Below, one piece after another: positions 11,242-18,530 of a stretch of 64,000 nucleotides of DNA. Made by a program: the position numbers and the translations under genes. The DNA is from Luteibacter rhizovicinus (GTDB lineage Bacteria; Pseudomonadota; Gammaproteobacteria; Xanthomonadales; Rhodanobacteraceae). The stretch lies in contig NZ_SMCS01000001.1 in assembly GCF_004342265.1 (NCBI RefSeq), forward strand, positions 496,001 through 560,000, read 5' to 3'. A model generated the notes under the pieces. It worked only from the letters and a program-made list of their open reading frames with translations, did not search any database and was not told the DNA's origin. Each line of letters begins with the position of its first letter. Position 1 is the stretch's first letter.

Positions 11242-11277
11242 TGGCTTACCTCGACCTGCCTCGTGCATGCGCTGCGC

Positions 11278-12195
11278 TCAGCGCGGATAGCGCGCCATGA
11301 TCTCGTGAACCGCGCGGGTAAGCGCGACGGCCTGATCGAACGGCCGCAGCCACATGTTTCGTCCGAACATCACGCCGGTGGCGCCGGCCTGCATGTAGAA
11401 CTCGACCTTGCGCAGCACCGCCGCGTCGTCGTCGTCCTTCACGCCGCCAGAGAACAGCACCATGGTGCGGCCGGCCGAACGAACCACCCGTGCGCTACGC
11501 GTCGCGGCATCTTCTTTCAGCGAATCGTACGGAGCGGGTACGCCGGCGACGCTGTCGTCCGGCTCGTGCAGCTTGACCAGATCGGCGCCCAGTTCCAGTG
11601 CGACGCGCGCGGCATAGTCCTGCGCGAATAACGTGTTCTTGCCGCCCTTGGCATCGATGCCCGCGCCGCGTGGGTAGGACCACACGACCAGCGGCATGCC
11701 GAAGCGTTCGCAGTCCTGGCGCACTTTTTCGAACTGGCGCAGTTCGTCGTGCTGTCGCGGCGAGCCGACGTAGAACGTGTAACCGGCAGCGTCGGCCCCG
11801 AGGCGCACGGCGTCTTCGACGGACGCGAACAGTGGCGACGTCGCGTCGCCGTCGTCGGGAATATTGGTCTTGCCATTGAGCTTGAGGATCAGCGGCACGC
11901 GCCCGCAGTACTCGCCCATGTACTTCTCGGCCAGACCGACACCGAGCGCGATCGCGGAGAAACCGCCGGCCTCGGCGAGGCGGAACTGATAGTCCGGATC
12001 CAGCGCGGGCGGGTTAGGGAAGAAGTCGGTCGGGCCGTGTTCCAGCCCCTGGTCTAGGGGCAGTACCAACAGCGTGCCGTTTGCCGGCCCGTGCCGGTAA
12101 AGCATCCGGTGAAGGCGGGTGCGCTTGCCGTGGGAAAGCGAAAGACCGCTCAGAAGGGATGGTGCGTGTCCGAGGGGTTGTGCATTTCGTTTCAT
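11278..12195 (-). CDS. Class I DhnA-type fructose/tagatose-bisphosphate aldolase-like protein
   Basis: A 305-residue DeoC/FbaB/LacD-superfamily aldolase. The N-terminal LLVLPLDQGLEHGP is the hallmark of archaeal-type class I fructose-bisphosphate aldolases. The probable Schiff-base lysine is in LGADLVKLHEP. The phosphate-binding end is LFSGGVKDDDD with GVMFGRN. Class I aldolases of this type split ketose 1,6-bisphosphates into DHAP and glyceraldehyde 3-phosphate. In this locus, with an AgaS-like isomerase and a LacC/FruK-like kinase, tagatose 1,6-bisphosphate is the likely substrate (inference). The start ATG at 12193-12195 gives MKRNAQPLGHAPS. It is the first gene of the minus-strand operon and diverges from the agaS-like gene across 63 bases. 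Confidence 0.87.
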   Translation of the reverse strand: MKRNAQPLGHAPSLLSGLSLSHGKRTRLHRMLYRHGPANGTLLVLPLDQGLEHGPTDFFPNPPALDPDYQFRLAEAGGFSAIALGVGLAEKYMGEYCGRVPLILKLNGKTNIPDDGDATSPLFASVEDAVRLGADAAGYTFYVGSPRQHDELRQFEKVRQDCERFGMPLVVWSYPRGAGIDAKGGKNTLFAQDYAARVALELGADLVKLHEPDDSVAGVPAPYDSLKEDAATRSARVVRSAGRTMVLFSGGVKDDDDAAVLRKVEFYMQAGATGVMFGRNMWLRPFDQAVALTRAVHEIMARYPR

Positions 12196-12233
12196 TTCGA
12201 ATACCCTTGTTTGAAGCTTCGAATACTTTCGTT
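12185..12233. promoter_or_regulatory. Candidate AgaR/DeoR-type operator in the divergent promoter region
   Basis: TTTCGTTTCATTTC at 12185-12198 matches the core of the pattern reported for E. coli AgaR sites (TTTCRTTTYRTTTY, quoted from memory). A second TTTCGTT lies at 12227-12233, exactly 42 bases (four helical turns) away. TTCGAATAC is also repeated 22 bases apart at 12197-12205 and 12219-12227. The first element overlaps the aldolase start codon. The region is AT-rich compared with its surroundings. Binding by the local AgaR-like protein is inference. Confidence 0.5.
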
Positions 12234-12258
12234 CGATAGCATATTTAAGCAAATACGC

Positions 12259-13440
12259 ATGCCTGTCAAACAAAATGCAGCACAAACGGAACTCGACGCG
12301 TTGTCGGCCGCACCCCTGGAAGCCCAGCGGGCGGCGGGCTACGCCCATACTCTTGCCGAGATCCTCCAGCAGCCCTCGACATGGCGGGAAACCGCCAGAG
12401 CCCTTGCCGGAAGCGGCGTGCTCGACGAGACGTTGCAAGGCGGCGTCCGCAGCATCGTGCTCACCGGCTCGGGGAGCTCGGTCTACGCGGGCGAAGCGAT
12501 CGCGCCGGCGTTGCAGCGGAGTACCGGCGTTCCGACGCTGGCCATCCCGGCGGGTACCTTGCTGACCCATTGGCGCGAGGTGCTGCCGGCGGATAAGGGC
12601 GTCCTGGTTTCCATCGCGCGTTCCGGCGACAGCCCGGAAAGCTGTGGCGCGGTCAGCCGTCTTCTGACACACCGGCCCGACGTCCGGCACGTCGTGCTTA
12701 CCTGCAATGCGCAGGGGCAGTTGGTCACGCGCTATCGCGACGACGAGCGTGTCGAGGCGGTCGTTCTGGCCGAACGCACCAACGATCGCAGTCTGGTGAT
12801 GACCAGCAGCTTCTCCAATCTGATGCTGGCCGGGGCATTGCTCGCGGACGCGACGATTGGCGCGGACGCAGTCGAGTCGGTCGCAAACGCTGCCGAAACG
12901 GTCTTCGGCGAACACGCCGACGATATCGCCCGTCTTGCCCGTGGCGATGTGCGTCGCGTTCTGTATCTCGGAAGTGGCGGCGGTGTCGGTGCGGCGCGCG
13001 AGTGCGCGCTGAAGATGCTGGAGATGACGGGCGGTCGCGTCACTACCATGGCGGAAAGCTTCCTCGGCCTGCGCCACGGACCGATGGCGAATGTCGATGC
13101 GCACACGCTGATTGTCGCGTTCCTTTCCACCGATCCCGTCGTGCGGGCTTACGAGACCGATCTTCTCGCCGAGCTTGCCGCGAAAGGTCTGGGCATGGCG
13201 CGCATCGTGGTGGGTGCCGATGTGCCCGCCATGGCCGGCGACAGCGACGATGTGGCCATCGAACTGCCGATGCTGCGCGACGTTGGCGATACGCTGGCGT
13301 TGCTGCCCGCCGTGGTCGTCGGTCAGCTGCTCGCATTCTTCCGCTGCCTCGCGCTGGGATTCGCTCCCGATACGCCGTCGCAGGGCGTTCTCACCCGTGT
13401 CGTGGGCGAGTTCGTCATGCATAGCGAGGACGCGCCATGA
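12259..13440 (+). CDS. agaS: SIS-domain sugar isomerase/deaminase (AgaS-like)
   Basis: The 393-residue protein contains two SIS phosphosugar-binding domains. The first carries IVLTGSGSSVYAGEA near residue 66 and SIARSGDSPES near residue 117. The second carries VLYLGSGGGVGAARECALK near residue 235, then MAESFLGLRHGPM. That arrangement is typical of AgaS, which deaminates and isomerises galactosamine 6-phosphate to tagatose 6-phosphate. It differs from GlmS in lacking a glutaminase domain. The start ATG at 12259 gives MPVKQNAAQTELD. No clear ribosome-binding site is visible. It is the first gene of the plus-strand arm, and its stop overlaps the next start (ATGA). The substrate is inferred from family and neighbours. 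Confidence 0.85.
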   Translation: MPVKQNAAQTELDALSAAPLEAQRAAGYAHTLAEILQQPSTWRETARALAGSGVLDETLQGGVRSIVLTGSGSSVYAGEAIAPALQRSTGVPTLAIPAGTLLTHWREVLPADKGVLVSIARSGDSPESCGAVSRLLTHRPDVRHVVLTCNAQGQLVTRYRDDERVEAVVLAERTNDRSLVMTSSFSNLMLAGALLADATIGADAVESVANAAETVFGEHADDIARLARGDVRRVLYLGSGGGVGAARECALKMLEMTGGRVTTMAESFLGLRHGPMANVDAHTLIVAFLSTDPVVRAYETDLLAELAAKGLGMARIVVGADVPAMAGDSDDVAIELPMLRDVGDTLALLPAVVVGQLLAFFRCLALGFAPDTPSQGVLTRVVGEFVMHSEDAP

Positions 13441-14360
13441 AACGCATCCTCGTCGCAGGCGAAATCAACGTCGACTTCGTGTTTCGCGATCTGACGGCTT
13501 TTCCTGCGCCGGGCAATGAAGTACTCAGCGGCGGTTTCGAGCAGACGCCGGGCAGTTCCTCGATGATCTGCGCGATGGGGCTGGCGCGGCTCGGCAATCC
13601 GGTGATTTTCGCCGGTGTCGCGGGCGGCGATCCGCTGGGCGATTTCTGTATCGATGCCATGCGCTCGCGCGGCATCGATGTGTCGGCGGTAACGCGCGAC
13701 GCCAGCATGGCCACGGGCGTGACCGCTTCGTTGTCCACGGGAGGCGACCGCGCGCTGGTGACGTTTGTCGGCGGCATCGGATCGTTGAAGGCCGAGCATA
13801 TCGACGACGCGCTGCTTCGCGGCGCCGACCATCTGCATGTTTCGTCGTACTACCTGCAACGCGGTCTGCGCTCGGGATGCCCGGAGCTCTTCGCGCGTGC
13901 ACGTACCGCCGGTCTGACGATTTCCCTCGATCCCGGTTTCGATCCCGAGCAGCGCTGGGATGACGGTATCGCCGCGCTGCTCGATACGGTCGACGTGTTT
14001 CTTCCGAACGAGCGGGAGCTGCTTGCGATTACCGGCAGCGACGATGTTTCCAGTGCGCTGGCATCCCTTGCCGGACGACGGGCCGCGATCGTCGTGAAGT
14101 GCGGTGCCGATGGCGCCGCTACCTGGCTTGGCGGCGGTCTGCTCGTCGAGCCCGCCTATACCGTTCCGGTCGTCGATACGACCGGTGCGGGCGATTCGTT
14201 CGTCGCGGGATTCCTGCACGCATACCTGCGCGGACTGCCTCCGGCGCATTGCCTGCGCTGGGGCAACGCTTGCGGAAGTCTGTCGACCCGTGGTGTCGGC
14301 GGCACGCCGGCGCAGCCCGATGTCGCCGAGGTAGCGCACCTGCTGGACAGGGCCGCGTGA
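13437..14360 (+). CDS. PfkB-family carbohydrate kinase (ribokinase-like)
   Basis: A 307-residue sugar kinase that overlaps the AgaS-like gene by four bases. The first PfkB signature region (GGFEQTPGSSSMICAMGLAR) binds the sugar near residue 36. The C-terminal signature VDTTGAGDSFVAGFLHA, with the catalytic aspartate and anion hole, is near residue 245. The hallmark dibasic turn of nucleoside kinases is absent. The phosphate acceptor cannot be fixed. One possibility is the incoming hexosamine or hexose, leaving the downstream kinase to make the bisphosphate. The next gene also overlaps by four bases (GTGA), so the three are translationally coupled. Confidence 0.85.
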   Translation: MKRILVAGEINVDFVFRDLTAFPAPGNEVLSGGFEQTPGSSSMICAMGLARLGNPVIFAGVAGGDPLGDFCIDAMRSRGIDVSAVTRDASMATGVTASLSTGGDRALVTFVGGIGSLKAEHIDDALLRGADHLHVSSYYLQRGLRSGCPELFARARTAGLTISLDPGFDPEQRWDDGIAALLDTVDVFLPNERELLAITGSDDVSSALASLAGRRAAIVVKCGADGAATWLGGGLLVEPAYTVPVVDTTGAGDSFVAGFLHAYLRGLPPAHCLRWGNACGSLSTRGVGGTPAQPDVAEVAHLLDRAA

Positions 14361-15313
14361 TCGCGGTCGCTGGCTTCAACACCGCGATCGACCGGCTCAT
14401 CACGCTGGATCGGTTGGTTGTCGGCGAAGTCAATCGCGCAAGCGAAGTCAGAACCTTCCTGGGCGGCAAGGGCGTGCATGTGGCGCAGACGGTGGCCGCG
14501 CTCGGCGAGCGTGTGCAACTGGTCGGCCTGATCGATGCGGCTACGCGCAACGAAGCCACGCGTCTCATGAGCGAACGCGGCGTGTTGTTCCATGCGGTCG
14601 AGATCGAGGGCGACCTGCGCTCGTGCCTCAGCATCCGCGATGCGAACGGCCATATCACCGAAATTCTGGACGGTGGGAACGAGGTGCCGAAAGCGCAGCG
14701 CAGCGCGTTGATTCAGGCGCTTCTCACGGCGCTGACCGATAGCGACACGGTCGTGCTGTCCGGAAGTCTGCCGCGCGGTTTCGACGCACATACCTATGCG
14801 GAACTCGCCTTGCATATCGGCTCGGCCGGTAAGCGCTGCCTTGTCGACACGAGCGGGCAGGCGCTGGCGCATGCCGTCGCCGTGCGGCCATTTCTGGTCA
14901 AACCCAATCGCGACGAGGCGTCCGCTCTGTCGGGCGTGGCGCTGTCGACCGTGGCCGATGGCGTGCGCGCTGCGGCAACGTTGCTGCGGTCGGGGGTGAC
15001 GATGCCCGTGGTCTCGCTGGGCGAACTGGGTGTGATCGGCATCGATGCATCCGGTGCGTGGCATGCGCGCGCCGCGCTGGGCGGGCGCGCGGTCAACGCG
15101 GTGGGATCGGGCGACTGCCTGATGGCCGGTCTTGCGGTCGGTCTCGTGCGTGGCATGGCGCTGTGCGACGTCCTGCAACTGGGCGCGGCCTGCGGTGCCG
15201 CCAATGCCATGAATGACGAAACGGGTTACGCCAGTGCCGACGACATTGCGTACTGGCATGCGCGCGTGCGGGTCGAACGCGTCGCTTCGGGGAATTCCAG
15301 CCCGCCGGACTGA
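14357..15313 (+). CDS. PfkB-family hexose-phosphate kinase (LacC/FruK-like tagatose-6-phosphate or 1-phosphofructokinase)
   Basis: A 318-residue kinase starting at GTG 14357-14359, overlapping the preceding stop. The N-terminus IAVAGFNTAIDRLI, GGKGVHVAQTVAALG near residue 35 and VLSGSLPRGF near residue 135 are typical of the LacC/FruK/PfkB-phosphosugar branch. The C-terminus carries NAVGSGDCLMAGLAVGL, in which the usual TGAGD appears as VGSGD, as in LacC/FruK. It most likely phosphorylates a hexose phosphate to the 1,6-bisphosphate consumed by the DhnA-type aldolase. Having two PfkB kinases side by side suggests two successive phosphorylations (inference). Confidence 0.85.
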   Translation: MIAVAGFNTAIDRLITLDRLVVGEVNRASEVRTFLGGKGVHVAQTVAALGERVQLVGLIDAATRNEATRLMSERGVLFHAVEIEGDLRSCLSIRDANGHITEILDGGNEVPKAQRSALIQALLTALTDSDTVVLSGSLPRGFDAHTYAELALHIGSAGKRCLVDTSGQALAHAVAVRPFLVKPNRDEASALSGVALSTVADGVRAAATLLRSGVTMPVVSLGELGVIGIDASGAWHARAALGGRAVNAVGSGDCLMAGLAVGLVRGMALCDVLQLGAACGAANAMNDETGYASADDIAYWHARVRVERVASGNSSPPD

Positions 15314-15397
15314 TCGGAACTCAGCGGTGGGACCACACGCCTGTGCGGGCTGGGGAGAGGCCGGCACGGTGCGTTAAACAGCAACGGGGAGCAGGGC

Positions 15398-18300
15398 ATG
15401 TCTGTCGAGGGTAAATCTGTCTGGAACCGTCCGGTCGCCAGTACCGGGCGTCGATGTCTTCTTGCCATGGCGTTGGCAATTGCTCTGGCGAACGGTGCGC
15501 AAGCGCAGTCCATCACCGGTGGCCTGTATGGCCGCGAAGCCGGCGGCGTGACCGTACAGGTCAGCAATGCGAGTACCGGATTCCGGCGCGATCTCGTCGC
15601 GGACAAGGACGGCAAGTACGCGATGTCCGGCCTCAATCCCGGTACGTATGAAGTCACCATCGTGCACGGTGGCCAGGCCGTCGGCAGCCGCACGATCAAC
15701 GTCGTCGCCAATAGCCTGACCGCCGTATCCGCCGTGGAAATAACGGCCGGGGCCCCGCCCGGCGCTGTCGATGCGCGAACGCTCGACGCGGTGAACGTAA
15801 GTTCGATGGTCACGACGACAGTCAATCCGATTGACGTCAGTACGCCGGAACTGGCCACCAACTACAGCATGAAGCTGGTCAACCAGCTGCCCACCGGCCG
15901 CAGCATGGAAAGTATCGCCCTGCTCAAATCCAGCGTGCGCTACGACGACCAGACTACGAATCTCGTGCAGATGGGTGGCGCCAGCCCCGGCGAGAATCGT
16001 TACTACTACAACGAATTCGATACGACTTACGACTTCAGCGGACTGGGCGCTTCGCGTCTTCCGCCGGAGGCGATCAGTTCGACGCAGGTGATTACGGGTA
16101 ACTTCGGTACGTCCTGGACGAGCACCACGGGCGGCATCACCGCCGCCACGGTGCGTCAGGGTACGAACGATTTCAAGGCGGGCTATTCGCTGTACTTCGA
16201 GCCTCCGACATCGCGGTTGCTCAATCCGCGCGATCACGATTCGCTGACCCGCGACGGCGACTACTACAAGTTCAACCGTGCCAACCATCATGGCGGGCAG
16301 GTGACGGATCAGTACCTGTGGGCATCCGGCGCGGCAGTGCGCGACAAGGTCTTTTATTTCGTGATGCTGGGCAATAGTCCCGCGTCGACGGCGACCAGTT
16401 ACAAACAGAATCTCGAAACCGACCGCAGCACGCGCGACAAGAACGCGCTGGTGAATCTCACCTGGAACATCACCAGCAATCAATCGGTCAACGTTGTCGG
16501 CTATCGCGACTGGACGAACCAGTTCGATAACCAGTACACGCTCGATTCGGATTACGAGCCGGCATCGCGTGGAAGTTATTACGGATGGGCGGCGGTACAG
16601 ACCAAGAACCAGTTCCTGATCGGCAATTACCACGCGCAACTGACCGACGATCTCAGTTTTCGGCTGATGGGCGGCTATCTCAGCCAGAGCCAGCTGCAGC
16701 CGACGTCCAGTTCGGGAAGCGGCCTGCCCTACGTGCAGGAGCAGGATCCCGTCACCAAGATCAATCGCAACATCGGTGCCGGCAATGCGACCGGTCAACT
16801 CTTGCCGTTCGAGTACTGGCGCCGCGGATTCAAGGGCGACTTTACCTGGCAGCTTGGCGATCACCGGATCACGGCGGGCGCGGAGCATTACAAGCACTTC
16901 ATCAACCAGCGCATGGAAACCACGGAAGGCGGGTACTACACGTACTACAACCAGCCGGGAGTCATTCTGGACAACGGATCGCCGTCTCCGGCGGACGGAC
17001 GTTACGTATCCCAGTACTACAACAGTAACGGCGGATCGTTCTATACGGTCAACAAAGCCGCTTATATCGACGACAACTGGCAGGTCAGCGACAACGTCGT
17101 CCTGTACGGCGGCGCCCGGTTCGACGTCTTCATTAACAAAGACGTCAACGGCAATAACTTCCTCCGGTTGCCGCTGACGTCGCCGCGCCTCGGCATCGCG
17201 TGGGACGTGGAAGGCGACAGCTCGCTGAAGGTTGGCGCGAACGCGGGAAAATACACGATTCCCATTCCGTCGACGGTGAATAACGGAGCCGCGACCGCGG
17301 TGACCCGTTATACGAAGTACTACACCTATACCGGGATGGACCCGGTCACCAAGGCACCCACGGGACTCACGCAGATCGGCGATACGAATTATCTGTTCAA
17401 CGGACTGGCCCCCACGCCCGAACAGATCAGTACGTCGAACATCACGGCTCCTTACCAGTACGAGTTCCAGATCTACGTCCAGAAGCAGCTGGGCAGCGCG
17501 TGGGCTGCTCAAGCCGAGATCGGATACACGAACCTGAAGAAGACGATCGACGACACCTGTTACCTGGACAGCATCAATGCGTACGCGCGCAGCCATGGCT
17601 ATCCGGATTACACCGAGAAAAACGCCTGTTTCCTGCTCAACCCGGGCAGCGACGTCCAGCTGAAGCGCGATTTCAGGGGTGACGGCAACACGGAATCGCT
17701 GACTATTCCCGGCAGCGAATTCGGCATGCCGGCGGCGAAGCGCCGCTACTACCACATGACGCTGGAACTGACCCATGCGTCCACCCCCGATGCGCCGTAC
17801 TTCCTCGATCTGAGCTACACCTGGGCTCATCTGTACGGCAATACGGATGGCTACATCGACCTGGGGCACCGGGTAAACGGCGCGGCGGGCGAGCAGGTGC
17901 TGTTCGACTATCCGGGCCTGATGGTCGGCGGCACGGGCAATCTGACCGGCGATATCCGGAACGCCGTGACGGCGTCGGGCATCTACTATTTCCCCGGTGG
18001 CGTACGCGTCGGCGGTATCCTCAACATGCATACCGGTTCGCCGCTGAATTGTTTCGGCACCTATCCCGATCAGAGCGACCCAGCCTACCAGTACGGTCCG
18101 TCGAGTCACTTCTGCGACAGCAAACTATCGCCGCTGGGGCATGCGAAACGGTTGCCGTTCTTCTGGGCGCTGAATCTTTCGGTCGGCTACGACTGGCAGA
18201 TCGATAAAGAGAACGCGCTCAGTGTGGATGTCCAGATGCAGAACGTGACGAACCGGCAGGGCATCGTCAACCGTGAACAAACCTATGACGAAGGTGTTTT

Positions 18301-18400
18301 CACCGCGCAGGGCGACTCCGTCCACAACCCGGCCTACGGCTCGCCGTCCTGGCAGACGCCGCGCACGACCTCGCTGATTCTTCGGTATACCTTCCGCTGA
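15398..18400 (+). CDS. Oar-type TonB-dependent outer-membrane receptor
   Basis: A 1000-residue outer-membrane protein. It has a signal peptide (cleavage expected after residue 36, AQA/QS). A carboxypeptidase-regulatory-like beta-sandwich domain follows at about residues 38-115 (GGVTVQVSNASTGFRRDL, GLNPGTYEVTI). A plug-like region, with LPTGRSMESIALL and ITGNFGTSW, and a long aromatic-rich beta-barrel complete it. The protein ends in RYTFR, with the aromatic C-terminus usual for BAM substrates. GGGAG lies six bases before ATG 15398. Members of this family import large substrates such as peptides or glycans through TonB. Its place between the sugar kinases and an exported glycoside hydrolase makes glycan-fragment uptake likely, which is inference. 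It starts 84 bases after the kinase stop. Confidence 0.9.
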   Translation: MSVEGKSVWNRPVASTGRRCLLAMALAIALANGAQAQSITGGLYGREAGGVTVQVSNASTGFRRDLVADKDGKYAMSGLNPGTYEVTIVHGGQAVGSRTINVVANSLTAVSAVEITAGAPPGAVDARTLDAVNVSSMVTTTVNPIDVSTPELATNYSMKLVNQLPTGRSMESIALLKSSVRYDDQTTNLVQMGGASPGENRYYYNEFDTTYDFSGLGASRLPPEAISSTQVITGNFGTSWTSTTGGITAATVRQGTNDFKAGYSLYFEPPTSRLLNPRDHDSLTRDGDYYKFNRANHHGGQVTDQYLWASGAAVRDKVFYFVMLGNSPASTATSYKQNLETDRSTRDKNALVNLTWNITSNQSVNVVGYRDWTNQFDNQYTLDSDYEPASRGSYYGWAAVQTKNQFLIGNYHAQLTDDLSFRLMGGYLSQSQLQPTSSSGSGLPYVQEQDPVTKINRNIGAGNATGQLLPFEYWRRGFKGDFTWQLGDHRITAGAEHYKHFINQRMETTEGGYYTYYNQPGVILDNGSPSPADGRYVSQYYNSNGGSFYTVNKAAYIDDNWQVSDNVVLYGGARFDVFINKDVNGNNFLRLPLTSPRLGIAWDVEGDSSLKVGANAGKYTIPIPSTVNNGAATAVTRYTKYYTYTGMDPVTKAPTGLTQIGDTNYLFNGLAPTPEQISTSNITAPYQYEFQIYVQKQLGSAWAAQAEIGYTNLKKTIDDTCYLDSINAYARSHGYPDYTEKNACFLLNPGSDVQLKRDFRGDGNTESLTIPGSEFGMPAAKRRYYHMTLELTHASTPDAPYFLDLSYTWAHLYGNTDGYIDLGHRVNGAAGEQVLFDYPGLMVGGTGNLTGDIRNAVTASGIYYFPGGVRVGGILNMHTGSPLNCFGTYPDQSDPAYQYGPSSHFCDSKLSPLGHAKRLPFFWALNLSVGYDWQIDKENALSVDVQMQNVTNRQGIVNREQTYDEGVFTAQGDSVHNPAYGSPSWQTPRTTSLILRYTFR

Positions 18401-18530
18401 CGGAATCGCGGACGCATCGCATCGGCCTGGATCGACGCCGGTTGCGCGACACTTTCATACGGGCATCCCGCCAGATGCCCAACGTAGAACCGGCGCCGCA
18501 CACCCGGCGGCGCCCCGACAGGACAACGAC

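Noticed and set aside
12196-13422. Minus-strand extension of the aldolase frame to 13422
   Set aside because: The part beyond 12195 is antisense to the AgaS-like gene and has no motif. The aldolase starts naturally at MKRNAQP.
9203-15313. Sulfoquinovose (sulfo-EMP) pathway interpretation of the DeoR/PfkB/aldolase set
   Set aside because: The AgaS-like SIS isomerase and GH123-like hydrolase fit an amino sugar better, and no sulfoquinovosidase or YihS-type isomerase is present. It is not fully excluded.
15374-18109. 911-codon minus-strand open frame across the Oar-type receptor gene
   Set aside because: It mirrors the receptor codons and has no start context or recognisable motif. The plus strand has a signal peptide and a complete barrel.
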